From Deltaproteobacteria bacterium (lineage in GTDB: Bacteria > Myxococcota_A > Polyangia > GCA-2747355 > JADLHG01), in contig JADLHG010000004.1 of NCBI GenBank assembly GCA_020848905.1, forward strand, positions 186,001-250,000: a stretch of DNA of 64,000 nt, read 5' to 3'. This document shows, piece after piece, positions 47,753-57,552 of this stretch; within the stretch, counting starts at the first letter, position 1; every line of letters starts with the position of its first letter. A model generated the notes under the pieces. That model did not search any database, was not told where the DNA came from, and saw nothing but the letters and a program-made list of their open reading frames with translations. Both the position numbers and the translations under genes were made by a program.

Positions 47753-49612
47753 ATGTCATCTGCACCCGCCGGCCGGCCGGTCGAGCGTAAGGAAGTCGAT
47801 CGCGTCACCATTCGCTTCGCCGGAGACTCCGGCGACGGCATGCAGCTCGTCGGCACACAGTTCACGAACGCGTCCGCCGTGCTCGGCAACGACGTGAGCA
47901 CGTTGCCGGACTACCCCGCGGAGATCCGCGCGCCGCAGGGCTCGCTGCCGGGCGTGAGCGCCTTTCAGCTCAGCTTCGCGAGCGAGGACATCTTCACGCC
48001 GGGTGATCAGCCAGACGTGCTGGTGGCGATGAACCCCGCGGCGTTGAAGGTCAACCTTCCAGACCTGCCCCACGGCGCGACGATCATCGTCAACGACGAC
48101 GAGTTCAACGCGACGAACCTGAGGAAGGCGGGCTACGACAAGAACCCGCTCGACGACGACGGCCTCTCCGGCTATCGCGTCCATCGCGTGCCGATCACCT
48201 CGGCCAACGCGCGGGCCCTGGCCGATTCGGGCCTCACCGCGAACGAGATCGATCGCTGCAAGAACTTCTTCGCGCTCGGCCTGATGTTCTGGCTCTACGA
48301 CCGGCCCCTCGAGGCGACGCTCCGCACCATCGAGGAAAAGTTCGAGGGGAAGCCGCAGGTCCGCGAGGCCAACAAGACCACGCTCAAGGCGGGTCATGCC
48401 TTCGCCGAGACGGCCGAGATGTTCCCGGCCAGCTTCCGCGTGCCGCCGGCGCGCCTCGAGCCGGGGATGTATCGGAACATCACGGGCAACGCGGCGACGG
48501 CCCTCGGCTTCGTCGCGGCGTCGCAGCTCTGCGGGCGTCCGCTCTTCTACGGCAGCTACCCGATCACGCCGGCGAGCGAGATCCTGCAGGACCTCGCCCG
48601 CTACAAGAACTTCGGCGTGCGCACCTTCCAGGCCGAGGACGAGATCGCCGGGATCGGCACCGCCATCGGCGCGGCCTACGGCGGTGCGCTCGGCCTGACG
48701 GGCACGAGCGGGCCGGGGCTGGCGCTCAAGGGCGAGGCGATCGGCCTCGCGGTCATGACCGAGCTTCCGCTGGTGATCGTGAACGTGCAGCGGGCGGGCC
48801 CGAGCACGGGCTTGCCGACGAAGACCGAGCAGTCCGACCTGCTGCAGGCCATGTTCGGGCGCAACGGCGAGTCGCCCGTGGCGGTGGTGGCCCCCTGTTC
48901 GCCGGGCGACTGCTTCCACATGGCGATCGAGGCGGCGCGCATCGCGATCCGCCACATGACACCGGTGATCTACCTCTCCGACGGGTACCTCGGGAACGGC
49001 TCCGAGCCCTGGAGGATTCCGGACCTCGAGTCGCTGCCGCGCTTCCCGGTGGAGTTCCCGACGGACCCGGCCACGTTCAAGCCGTACGCGCGGGACGAGA
49101 AGACGCTCGCGCGCCCGTGGGGCATTCCGGGGACGCCGGGCCTCGAGCACCGGCTCGGCGGACTCGAGAAGGCCAACGTCACGGGCATGGTCTGCTACGA
49201 CGCGGCGAACCACGACCTGATGGTGAAACTGCGCGCCGAGAAGGTCGCGCGGATCGCCGCCGACATCCCCGAGCAGCCGGTCTTCGGTCCGTCGGAGGGG
49301 GACGTCCTCGTCATTTCCTGGGGCGGAACCTACGGAGCCGTGCGGACGGCCGTGCAGAGCGCGCAGCGGGATGGCTTCCGCGTGGCGCACGCCCATGTGC
49401 GATACATCCATCCGATGCCTGCCAACCTGGGCGAGGTGGTCAAGCGCTACCGTCGCGTGCTGGTCCCCGAGCTGAACCTCGGCCAGCTTCTCTTCCTTCT
49501 GCGAGCCCGGTACCTGGTGGACGCGATCGGCCTGAACAAGGTCGCGGGGCAGCCTTTCCGCAGCCTCGAGGTCTACGAGAAGATCGCCGAGCTCTGCCGA
49601 CCCAACAACTAA
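47753..49612 (+). CDS. korA: 2-oxoacid:ferredoxin oxidoreductase, fused gamma-alpha subunit (KorA-type)
   Basis: The 619-residue protein joins the gamma domain (about 10-195, [23 protein letters not shown]) to the alpha subunit. [28 protein letters not shown] marks the start of the alpha part near 240. [35 protein letters not shown] and [12 protein letters not shown] are standard. It should oxidise 2-oxoglutarate or another 2-oxoacid with ferredoxin and CoA, with KorB. The ATG at 47753 is preferred; a GTG four codons upstream is possible. It has its own promoter. Confidence 0.92.
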   Translation: MSSAPAGRPVERKEVDRVTIRFAGDSGDGMQLVGTQFTNASAVLGNDVSTLPDYPAEIRAPQGSLPGVSAFQLSFASEDIFTPGDQPDVLVAMNPAALKVNLPDLPHGATIIVNDDEFNATNLRKAGYDKNPLDDDGLSGYRVHRVPITSANARALADSGLTANEIDRCKNFFALGLMFWLYDRPLEATLRTIEEKFEGKPQVREANKTTLKAGHAFAETAEMFPASFRVPPARLEPGMYRNITGNAATALGFVAASQLCGRPLFYGSYPITPASEILQDLARYKNFGVRTFQAEDEIAGIGTAIGAAYGGALGLTGTSGPGLALKGEAIGLAVMTELPLVIVNVQRAGPSTGLPTKTEQSDLLQAMFGRNGESPVAVVAPCSPGDCFHMAIEAARIAIRHMTPVIYLSDGYLGNGSEPWRIPDLESLPRFPVEFPTDPATFKPYARDEKTLARPWGIPGTPGLEHRLGGLEKANVTGMVCYDAANHDLMVKLRAEKVARIAADIPEQPVFGPSEGDVLVISWGGTYGAVRTAVQSAQRDGFRVAHAHVRYIHPMPANLGEVVKRYRRVLVPELNLGQLLFLLRARYLVDAIGLNKVAGQPFRSLEVYEKIAELCRPNN

Positions 49613-49622
49613 GGAGCGCGTC

Positions 49623-50657
49623 ATGGCTGCACCTGCGCTGACCAGAAAAGACTTCGCTTCCGCGCAAGAGGTACGTTGGTGCCCTGGCTGCGGGGACTAC
49701 TCCATTCTCGCTCAGGTCCAGAAGGTCCTGCCGGACCTCGGCATCCCGAAGGAGAACATCGTCTTCATCTCGGGGATCGGCTGTTCGAGCCGCTTCCCGT
49801 ACTACATGGAGACCTACGGCTTTCACAGCATCCACGGGCGAGCCCCGACGCTGGCGAGCGGGCTCAAGGCCTCGCGCCCCGAGCTCTCGATCTGGGTCAT
49901 CACCGGAGACGGCGACGGGCTCTCGATCGGCGGAAATCACCTGCTCCACGTGATGCGGCGGAACATCGACCTCACGATCGTCCTCTTCAACAACCAGATC
50001 TACGGGCTGACGAAGGGGCAGTACTCGCCGACCTCGGAGTTTGGCAAGAAGACCAAGACCTCCCCGCTCGGGAACATCGACTTCCCGATCCGCCCGCTCT
50101 CGGTGGCGTTGGCGGCGGAGGCCAGCTTCGTCGCGCGTTCGGTCGACGCGGACGTGAAGCACATGCAGCAGGTGCTCGAGCGGGCCGCGCGCCACAAGGG
50201 AACCTCCTTCGTGGAGGTCTACCAGAACTGCGTCATCTTCAACGACGGAGCCTTCGACGGCTTCGCCACGAAGGAGCAGCGCCCCGAGCACACCGTGCAG
50301 CTCGTCCACGGCAAGCCGCTGGTCTTCGGGGCGAAGCGGGACAAGGGGATCCGGCTGAACGGCTTCACCCCCGAGGTGGTGACCCTCGGCAACGGCATCA
50401 CGGAGAGCGATCTCCTGGTGCACAACGAGGCGCTGCACGATCCGACCCTCGGCATGCTGCTCGACCGCATGACGCACCCCGATTTCCCCGTGCCGGTGGG
50501 CGTCTTCCGCGCCGTCGAGCGGCCGACCTACGAGGATATGATGACCGACCAGATCCAGCGCGCCGTCGAGCGACGCGGGGCGGGCGAGCTGGGGCAGTTG
50601 TTTCGGGAAGGGGACGTGTGGGAGGTCAAGGCGAAGGACGCCAATCGCGTGCCGTAG
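49623..50657 (+). CDS. korB: 2-oxoacid:ferredoxin oxidoreductase, beta subunit (KorB-type)
   Basis: The 344-residue subunit binds thiamine diphosphate. It shows WCPGCGDYSIL, SGIGCSSRFPYYM with the conserved cysteines, HSIHGRAPTLASGLK and GDGDGLSIGGNHLLHVMRRNIDLTIVLFNNQIYGLTKGQ. It starts ten bases after korA. The beta type without an iron-sulphur insert matches the KorAB class, and so the substrate is more probably 2-oxoglutarate than pyruvate, an inference. Confidence 0.93.
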   Translation: MAAPALTRKDFASAQEVRWCPGCGDYSILAQVQKVLPDLGIPKENIVFISGIGCSSRFPYYMETYGFHSIHGRAPTLASGLKASRPELSIWVITGDGDGLSIGGNHLLHVMRRNIDLTIVLFNNQIYGLTKGQYSPTSEFGKKTKTSPLGNIDFPIRPLSVALAAEASFVARSVDADVKHMQQVLERAARHKGTSFVEVYQNCVIFNDGAFDGFATKEQRPEHTVQLVHGKPLVFGAKRDKGIRLNGFTPEVVTLGNGITESDLLVHNEALHDPTLGMLLDRMTHPDFPVPVGVFRAVERPTYEDMMTDQIQRAVERRGAGELGQLFREGDVWEVKAKDANRVP

Positions 50658-50660
50658 ACT

Positions 50661-50689
50661 TCGAACGCGCAGTACTTTTGTGATATGAA
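50661..50689 (+). promoter_or_regulatory. Possible promoter of the ferredoxin gene
   Basis: TATGAA at 50684-50689 has a TG dinucleotide one base upstream (extended -10, TGATATGAA). TCGAAC at 50661-50666 is a weak -35 at 17 bases. The start would be near 50696, about 50 bases before the ferredoxin ATG. Confidence 0.4.
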
Positions 50690-50746
50690 CCCGAGTCGCC
50701 CCGTCCAACGAGGCTCTCCCACACACACCTGAGGAGGCGAGAAGAA

Positions 50747-51037
<291 letters not shown>

Positions 51038-51090
51038 CCCCGGCGTCGGCCTCTCTCTCCTCCGGCGCCCCCGCGCAGTATCTCCCCAGC

Positions 51091-53763
51091 TCAGGCGAGG
51101 AACGGGTCGGCGCCAGTCGGATCGACGTTCAGCTCACCGAAGGCTCGCGCTACGATAGCGCGGTCGAGCTGCCCCGCCTCCGCGAGGCGCTTCAGGGTCA
51201 CGAGGGTGATCCACTCCGCGTCAATCTCGAAGAAGCGCCGCAGCGCGGCCCGCGTGTCGGAGCGACCGAACCCGTCCGTCCCGAGGGAGGTGAGCCCGCC
51301 GGGGACCCAGCGCGCCACCTGGTCCGGGACACTCCGCACGTAGTCGCTGGCCGCGATCGTGGGCCCTGTCCGCTCGCCGAGCGCGCGCGTCACGAGCGGC
51401 ACGCGCGCGGGGGCGGTCGGGTTGGTCAGGTTCCACCGCTCGACCGCCAGCGCCTCGCGCCGTAGCTCGCCGTAGCTCGTCACGCTCCAGACGTCCGCCG
51501 CGACCTGATAGCGTTCGAGCAGGAGCTTCTGCGCCCGGAGCGCCTCGCGCAGGATGCTCCCGCTGCCAAGGAGCTGGGCGCGCAAAGGAGCGGGCTCGGG
51601 CGAGGGCCGGTAGAGGTACATGCCGTCCAGGATCCCCTGCGTCGCCCCCTCGGGCATCGGCGGCATGAGGTAGCCCTCGTTCTGCAGGGTCAGGTAGTAG
51701 ATCCGGTTCTCCTCGTGGCGGCAGAGGCGCTCGAGGCCGTGCTGGACGATGACCGCGATCTCGTAGGCGAAGGCCGGGTCGTAGGCGTGCACGTGCGGGT
51801 AGACCGAGGCGAGCAGCTGGCTGTGGCCGTCCGCGTGCTGCAGCCCCTCGCCGTTCAGGGTCGTGCGACCGGCGGTGGCGCCGAGCAGAAAGCCGCGACA
51901 GAGCTGGTCGCCGGCGGCCCAGATCTGGTCGCCCGTCCGCTGAAAGCCGAACATGCTGTAAAAGATGTAAAACGGAATGAGCGGCTCGCCGAGGTTGGAA
52001 TACGAGGTCCCCGCGGCGATGAAGCTCGCCATCGACCCCGCCTCGCTGATCCCCTCTTCGAGCACCTGGCCGTCCTTCGCCTCGCGGTAGCTGAGCAGAA
52101 GGTGCGCGTCCACCGGCTCGTAGAGCTGGCCCTTCGACGAGTAGATGCCGTGTTTGCGGAAGAGCGCGTCGAGGCCGAAGGTCCGGGCCTCGTCGGGCGT
52201 GATCGGCACGATGCGCCGGCCGAGCTCGGGGTGCACGAGGAGCTGCGCGAGCAGGCGCGTGAAGGCCGCCGTGGTGGAGACCTCCTGGTCGCCGCTCCCC
52301 TCGAGGTAGCGCGCGAAGGTGTCGAGAGGCGGGACGGCGAGCGGCTTGGAGACGGCGCGACGCTGCGGGAGGAAGCCCCCGAGGGCGCGTCGCCGCTCGA
52401 CCAGGTATTCGTACTCGGGGCTCTTCTCCTTGAAGCGCACGAACGGCGGGTCGAGGAGCTGCTTGTCGGGGATGTCCAGGTTCAGGCGGTCGCGAAAGAT
52501 CGCGAGCTCCTTGAGCGGAAGCTTCTTCGACTGATGGGTGACGTTGCGCGCCTCCGTGCTCTCTCCGAGCGTCCAGCCCTTCACGGTCTTGGCCAGAATC
52601 ACCGTCGGACGTTCGACCGCCTGGCAGGCGTCGTGATACGCGGCGTAGACCTTGCGGAAGTCGTGACCGCCGCGCCGGAGCTTGGCGAGGTCATCGTCGG
52701 TGAGGTGCTCCACGAGGGCGAGGAGCTTCGGGTCCGCGCCGAAGAAGTGCTTGCGGACGTAGCCGCCGTCCATGACCGAGTACTTCTGGAACTGGCCGTC
52801 CACCACCTCGCCCATGCGGCGTACGAGCAGGCCGTCGTGGTCCGCCGCGAGGAGCGGATCCCATTGGCGTCCCCAGACCACCTTGATCACGCGCCAGCCG
52901 GCGCCGTTGAAGGTGGCCTCGAGGTCCTGGATGATCTTCCCGTTGCCGCGCACGGGCCCGTCGAGGCGCTGGAGGTTGCAGTTGACCACGAAGATGAGGT
53001 TCGAGAGCTTCTCGTTGGCCGCCACGTGCAGAGCCCCGAGGGCTTCGGGCTCGTCGCACTCGCCGTCCCCGAGGAAAGCCCAGACGCGTGCCGCCGAGGC
53101 GTCGAGCAGGCCGCGGTGGGTGAGGTAGCGGTTGAAGCGCGCCTGGTAGATGGCCGAGAGGGGGCCGAGCCCCATGGACACCGTCGGGAACTGCCAGAAG
53201 TCGCGCATCAGGCGCGGGTGCGGGTAGCTCGACAGCCCTGTGCCGGGGACCACCTCGCGTCGGAAGTGCTCCATCTGCGCTTCGGTCAGTCGCCCCTCGA
53301 GAAACGCTCGGGCGTAGATGCCGGGGGAGGAGTGCCCCTGGAAGTAGACCTGGTCGCCGAGTCCGCCCTCGCTTCCGCGAAAGAAGTGGTTGAAGCCCAC
53401 CTCGTACAGGGTGGCGGCCGAGGCGTAGGTGGAGAGGTGCCCGCCGATTCCGGGGAACCGCTCGTTGGCGCGCATGACCATCGCCACGGCGTTCCACCGG
53501 ATGTAGCGCCGGATGCGCAGCTCGATCGCCTCGTCGCCGGGGTAGGCGGGCTCGGCCTCGGGGGGGATGGTGTTCACGTACGGGGTCTGCACGAGGGCCG
53601 GCAGACGCATGCGGCTCACCTGCGCGCGCCGCAGGAGGCCCGTGAGGATGAAGTGGGCGCGCTCCATGCCGTGCTGCTCGACGAGCGCGTCGAAGGAGTC
53701 CATCCACTCCTGCGTCTCGGTGGGATCGGTGTCGTGCTGGGTGGTGCTGAGGTCCATTCGCAT
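51091..53763 (-). CDS. aceE: Homodimeric pyruvate dehydrogenase E1 (AceE-type)
   Basis: AceE decarboxylates pyruvate with thiamine diphosphate as a large homodimer. The 890-residue protein has NTIPPEAEPAYPGDEAIE, RFPGIGGHLSTYASAATLYEVGFNHFF, the TPP motif VWAFLGDGECDEPEALGALHVAANEKLSNLIFVVNCNLQRLDGPVRGN, and later GILDGMYLYRP and SVTSYGELRREA. The ATG at 53763 has GGAGGAA upstream. It is convergent to the korAB-ferredoxin genes. A dedicated E2 for it is not in the window; the E2 of the first operon may serve. Confidence 0.95.
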   Translation of the reverse strand: MRMDLSTTQHDTDPTETQEWMDSFDALVEQHGMERAHFILTGLLRRAQVSRMRLPALVQTPYVNTIPPEAEPAYPGDEAIELRIRRYIRWNAVAMVMRANERFPGIGGHLSTYASAATLYEVGFNHFFRGSEGGLGDQVYFQGHSSPGIYARAFLEGRLTEAQMEHFRREVVPGTGLSSYPHPRLMRDFWQFPTVSMGLGPLSAIYQARFNRYLTHRGLLDASAARVWAFLGDGECDEPEALGALHVAANEKLSNLIFVVNCNLQRLDGPVRGNGKIIQDLEATFNGAGWRVIKVVWGRQWDPLLAADHDGLLVRRMGEVVDGQFQKYSVMDGGYVRKHFFGADPKLLALVEHLTDDDLAKLRRGGHDFRKVYAAYHDACQAVERPTVILAKTVKGWTLGESTEARNVTHQSKKLPLKELAIFRDRLNLDIPDKQLLDPPFVRFKEKSPEYEYLVERRRALGGFLPQRRAVSKPLAVPPLDTFARYLEGSGDQEVSTTAAFTRLLAQLLVHPELGRRIVPITPDEARTFGLDALFRKHGIYSSKGQLYEPVDAHLLLSYREAKDGQVLEEGISEAGSMASFIAAGTSYSNLGEPLIPFYIFYSMFGFQRTGDQIWAAGDQLCRGFLLGATAGRTTLNGEGLQHADGHSQLLASVYPHVHAYDPAFAYEIAVIVQHGLERLCRHEENRIYYLTLQNEGYLMPPMPEGATQGILDGMYLYRPSPEPAPLRAQLLGSGSILREALRAQKLLLERYQVAADVWSVTSYGELRREALAVERWNLTNPTAPARVPLVTRALGERTGPTIAASDYVRSVPDQVARWVPGGLTSLGTDGFGRSDTRAALRRFFEIDAEWITLVTLKRLAEAGQLDRAIVARAFGELNVDPTGADPFLA

Positions 53764-53889
53764 GGCGCGTTCCTCCGCGAACGATGGCATCGACGGCGAG
53801 GGGGCGGCGCAATCGCGACCGCAGCGCGGATATAGCACAGCACGTGTCGGGGGGCCGGGGGAACGGGGTGGCGCAGAACGCCGGGGGAG

Positions 53890-54483
53890 CTAATGCACTG
53901 CGTGGGCCAGGCGTGGAGCGAGGCGTCGAAGCTCCTCTTCCAGGATTTCGCTCGCGGTGCGGGCCACTTCGACGGGATGTCGTCGAACGCAACGGCGCTG
54001 CTGGTCGAAGGCGTGGCGAAGCAGGACCTGTTCCTTCTCCTCGCCGCGCAGACGCAGAGTCATGGCCAGGCGGCCGTACCAGCTCGTCTCGTGGTCCACC
54101 TCTTCGAGGGCTTCGACCGTGCCGTCGAGGAGCGCCTGCGGGTCGCGGACCTTCTCGGCCGGGCCGACCTCGGCGAAGCGCCGCGTGGCCCGCAGGTGGC
54201 GGATCACGAGGTCGGTGATCATGCGCCCCGGCTCGGAGATCCACTGGCGCGACTGGTAGTAGCGCAGCTCGTTCGCGTTCGTGCGGTAGGCGAGCTTCGC
54301 CGTATCGTAGCCGGGAGCCACCACGAAGTCGGCCACCGCGAGGCGGGGGCCCGTCCCCTTGTCGATCAGGCCGGTGGGTCCCGAGAGGAAGTAGAAGAAC
54401 TCCTCCTTGGCGGGAGAGCCGAAGCAGCCGCCGAGACAGAGCAGGCCGAGGGTGACGACGGACGCAGGCCGAAGGGGGGTCAC
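53890..54483 (-). CDS. PqiC/YmbA-like ABC-transport auxiliary lipoprotein
   Basis: The 197-residue protein has a signal peptide and lipobox (LCLGGC). The mature part has the fold-typical phrases FFYFLSGPTG, RLAVADFVVAPGYDTAKLAYRTNANELRYYQSRQWISEPGRMITDLVIRHL and a long C-terminal helix. PqiC-like lipoproteins work with MCE (MlaD-type) proteins in moving lipids between membranes. The GTG start overlaps the MlaD stop by four bases. Confidence 0.82.
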   Translation of the reverse strand: MTPLRPASVVTLGLLCLGGCFGSPAKEEFFYFLSGPTGLIDKGTGPRLAVADFVVAPGYDTAKLAYRTNANELRYYQSRQWISEPGRMITDLVIRHLRATRRFAEVGPAEKVRDPQALLDGTVEALEEVDHETSWYGRLAMTLRLRGEEKEQVLLRHAFDQQRRCVRRHPVEVARTASEILEEELRRLAPRLAHAVH

Positions 54484-55499
54484 GGGATGGTCCGCTCCTT
54501 GACCGTTTCACCCCGCAGCAGCAGCGAGGGGCGGTCGGCGATGGCGCGGGTGAAGGACTTCAGGTTCGCCGACGCGCGATCCAGGTTTTCGATGATCGTG
54601 CCGATCTGGCGGTCGCGGCGACGCACGATCTTGCCGAGGTCCGCCGTGACGGCCGAGATGCGGGTCGCCGCGTCGCTGAGGGACGCGAGCGTCTTCGTGA
54701 TCGCCGGGTCCTCGACCCGCTTGCGCACCGCCTTCGCGGCCTTGGTGAACTCGTCGAGCGTGACGTCGGGCTTGAAGTTCTGCGCGGCGCGGCTGAGCGC
54801 GCGCGCGGCGGTGTCGGTGGCCTGGATCGCGGAGCGCACCGAGTCCACGTTTTGCGTGGTGATCTTGGAGACCGCGGCCATCGTGCGCTCGACGTGGACC
54901 AGGACGCGCTTCACCCGCTCGTCGTTCTCCTCGGCGAGCTTGGCCCACGCGCTGGCCAGGCGGTCGGCGCTCACCAGCGCCTGGCCCACCTTCTGGCGCG
55001 TAGGGGCGTCGGTGAGGCGGGTGAGGTTGAGGAGCGTCTCCTCCATCTTGGTCGCGAGGTCGGTGGCCTTGCCGGTCAGGCTCTGGAGCGTGGAGACCTC
55101 GGAGCGGATGTACGAGCGCGGCGTGTTGGGCTGGATGGGCTGCTCGCCCGTGGAGCCGCCTGTGAGCTCGACGAACTTGAGGCCCGTGATGCCGATGGAG
55201 GTGATCGTGGCGCGCGTTCCGGCGGTGATGGGGGTGTTCGGGGCCAGAGACAGCGTCACGATCACCGAGTCGGCGTCGGCGCCGATGCTGATCTTCTCCA
55301 CCTGGCCGACGGGCACGCCCTTCATCTTGACCGTGGAGCCGTTGTCGAGGCCGCTGACGGACTCCTGGAAGTGGACGAAGTAGCGGTCCTTGCGGTTCCA
55401 GAGCTTGAGGCCGGCCAGGGTCCCCACCGTGCCTAGCAGCAGGAAGAGGGCCAGGATCATGAAGATGCCGAGGCGGACCTTCTGGGCGCGGGTGGTCAT
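54480..55499 (-). CDS. MlaD-family MCE lipid-binding protein
   Basis: The 339-residue protein has one N-terminal membrane helix (LGIFMILALFLLLGTVGTLAGL) and one MCE domain (YFVHFQESVSGLDNGSTVKMKGVPVGQVEKISI). A long helical C-terminal part follows (about 120-320). It should form a hexameric periplasmic lipid channel with MlaE and MlaF. The ATG overlaps the MlaF stop (ATGA). The long tail could bridge to the PqiC-like partner. Confidence 0.9.
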   Translation of the reverse strand: MTTRAQKVRLGIFMILALFLLLGTVGTLAGLKLWNRKDRYFVHFQESVSGLDNGSTVKMKGVPVGQVEKISIGADADSVIVTLSLAPNTPITAGTRATITSIGITGLKFVELTGGSTGEQPIQPNTPRSYIRSEVSTLQSLTGKATDLATKMEETLLNLTRLTDAPTRQKVGQALVSADRLASAWAKLAEENDERVKRVLVHVERTMAAVSKITTQNVDSVRSAIQATDTAARALSRAAQNFKPDVTLDEFTKAAKAVRKRVEDPAITKTLASLSDAATRISAVTADLGKIVRRRDRQIGTIIENLDRASANLKSFTRAIADRPSLLLRGETVKERTIP

Positions 55500-56329
55500 G
55501 GGGTGCGCTCCAGCGCCTCGAGCAGGCTAGGTCCCTTGGCCGTGTCGCCGGAGGGAGCCTCGCGATTGAAGAAGTTCTGCACCGCAGGGAGGCTGCTCGC
55601 CTGCAGCTCGGCCACGCTCCCCTGGGCCAACACCCGTCCGCGGTCCAGCATCACTACATAGTCGGCGATCAGGATGACGCTCGCCAGATCGTGGGTCACG
55701 ACGATCATCGTCATCCCGAGCTGCCGCTGGAGCCGCCGCAGGGTGGCGTCGATGCCGGCCGCCACCACGGGGTCGAGGCCGGCCGAGGGCTCGTCGCAGA
55801 GGAGGAGCTCCGGGTCGAGGGCCATGGCCCGGCTGAGCGAGGCGCGCTTGCGCATGCCGCCGGAGAGCTGGGCCGGCATCAGGGAAGCGGCGCCGGGGAG
55901 GCCCACCAGGGCGAGCTTGGCCTCCACGATGCGCGAGACGAGGGGCGCCGGCAGGGTGGTGTGCTCGCGGAACGGGAGCGCCACGTTGTCCCCGACGGTG
56001 ATGGAGCCGAGGAGAGCGCCTCCCTGAAAGAGCATGCCGAGGCGCCGGAGGAGCTGGATCCGGGTCTCCTCGTCCACGTCGTGCGGGTCGTGGCCAAAGA
56101 GGCGCACGCTCCCGGTCATGGGGCGCAGCAGGCCCACCAGACACCGAATGACGGTGGACTTGCCGCACCCGCTGCCGCCTATGAGGGCGAGGATCTTGCC
56201 GCGGGGGACGACGAAGGAGACGTCGGTCAGGATCGGCGGCCCACCGTAGCCGGCGGTGAGGTTCGTGACCTCGACCACGGGGTCGCTCGGGGGCGCCGGA
56301 TCCAGCGGCGTGGCGATGCGTGCGGCCAC
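55496..56329 (-). CDS. MlaF-type ABC transporter ATPase
   Basis: The 277-residue protein is an ABC ATPase: Walker A GGSGCGKST, Q-loop MLFQGGALLGSITVGDNVALP, signature LSGGMRKRASLSRAM, Walker B LLLCDEPSAGLDP and the His switch VVTHD. The GGALLGSITV and GMRKR phrases are typical of MlaF. The GTG start overlaps the MlaE TAG by one base, so translation is coupled. The gene powers lipid transport with MlaE and MlaD. Confidence 0.93.
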   Translation of the reverse strand: MAARIATPLDPAPPSDPVVEVTNLTAGYGGPPILTDVSFVVPRGKILALIGGSGCGKSTVIRCLVGLLRPMTGSVRLFGHDPHDVDEETRIQLLRRLGMLFQGGALLGSITVGDNVALPFREHTTLPAPLVSRIVEAKLALVGLPGAASLMPAQLSGGMRKRASLSRAMALDPELLLCDEPSAGLDPVVAAGIDATLRRLQRQLGMTMIVVTHDLASVILIADYVVMLDRGRVLAQGSVAELQASSLPAVQNFFNREAPSGDTAKGPSLLEALERTP

Positions 56330-57432
56330 TAGAGCACCGTGGAGAGCGTGGTGAAGATGCTGTCCACCACGATGATGGCGAAGATGCTCGCCACGACCGA
56401 GGCCGTGGTGGCGCGACCGACCCCCTCCGCCCCGCCGGTGATGCGCAGCCCGCAGTGGCAGCCGATGAGCGCCGTGACCCAGGCGAAGCAGAAGCTCTTC
56501 GCGAGCCCGGTGAAGAGGTCGGAGAGGGTGAGGGCCTCGATGGTCTGGTTGATGTAGGCGTGCGCGCTCAGGTCCAGGTAGAGCACGGCGATGAGAAAGC
56601 CGCCGAAGACGCCCACCGCGTTGGCGAAGAGGGTGAGGGCCGGCTGGGTGAAGGTGATGGCGTAGATGCGGGGGACGACGAGGAAGCGGATCGGCTCGAT
56701 CCCCATGATGCGCAGAGCGTCGATCTCCTCGCCGACGGTCATCGTGCCGAGCTCGGCGGCTATAGAGGAGCCGCTGCGACCGGCGATGATGATGGCGGTC
56801 ATGATCGGACCGAGCTCGCGCACGATCGCGATGCCCACGAGGTTCGCCACGAAGATGTTGGCGCCGAACTGCCGTAGCTGGTGCGCGGCCTGGAAAGCCA
56901 TGATGAGACCGAGGAGAAAGGCGATGAGGCTCACGATCGGCAGGGCGTCGACGCCGATACGGATGGCCTGGAGCGCGGTGGCGCCTCGCGGAGGGAAGCG
57001 GCCGCGCAGGGGGGCCACGATCCCCCAGTAGGCCGTGTCCGCGAGGAGCTGGGTGAGTGCCGTCATGGCCTCGAGAGCCGTCTGCGTCGACGCGCCCAGG
57101 CGCTCGACGAGCGGCGGCTTGGGCTGCACGTCCGCGGCCGCCAGACCCGGGGCGGGGGCTTCGGCGAGCTGCTCGCGGAGGGTCCCCTGCGCACCTTCGC
57201 CGCGGAGCAGGCAGCCGTGCTTGCCGGCCATCACGAGGCACTCGGCGAGTGCTGCGAGGCCGAGCGCATCCGCCCTGTCGACGCGCGAGAGGTCGAGAAC
57301 GAGCGTGGTGCGGTGCCGAAACAGAGGCTTCAGGGCCTGCATGAGCGGGGCTACGGCGGCCTCGTCCAACGCGCCGCTGAGCAGAAGGCGGTGCTGGCCC
57401 TCCTCGGCGAGGTGTTGAATGTCGACGGGCAC
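56329..57432 (-). CDS. MlaE-type ABC permease with N-terminal STAS domain
   Basis: The 367-residue protein has an N-terminal STAS-like domain (about 1-90: HRLLLSGALDEAAVAPL, TLVLDLSRVDRADALGLAALAE) fused to an MlaE permease. The permease has ITAIIIAGRSG-like phrases, here IIIAGRSGSSIAAELGTMTVGEEIDALRIMGI, and several membrane helices. In E. coli the STAS protein MlaB is separate; here it is fused, an arrangement seen in some bacteria. It heads an operon of four coupled genes. Confidence 0.92.
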   Translation of the reverse strand: MPVDIQHLAEEGQHRLLLSGALDEAAVAPLMQALKPLFRHRTTLVLDLSRVDRADALGLAALAECLVMAGKHGCLLRGEGAQGTLREQLAEAPAPGLAAADVQPKPPLVERLGASTQTALEAMTALTQLLADTAYWGIVAPLRGRFPPRGATALQAIRIGVDALPIVSLIAFLLGLIMAFQAAHQLRQFGANIFVANLVGIAIVRELGPIMTAIIIAGRSGSSIAAELGTMTVGEEIDALRIMGIEPIRFLVVPRIYAITFTQPALTLFANAVGVFGGFLIAVLYLDLSAHAYINQTIEALTLSDLFTGLAKSFCFAWVTALIGCHCGLRITGGAEGVGRATTASVVASIFAIIVVDSIFTTLSTVL

Positions 57433-57552
57433 GCCTCGAAAGCTAGCGTCGGGCGGCGCGGCTTGTCAAATCGTCCCTGGCCGGAGATTGCCCTGGGGGC
57501 GAGAGCTACGGTAGCATCGGTAGGTCGAACCTCGTCGGTCGTCACCGTGTCC

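Noticed and set aside
47756-49624. A 622-codon open frame antisense to korA
   Set aside because: It is the shadow of korA; its translation is rich in Arg, Leu and His with no recognisable domain, while korA carries all family motifs.
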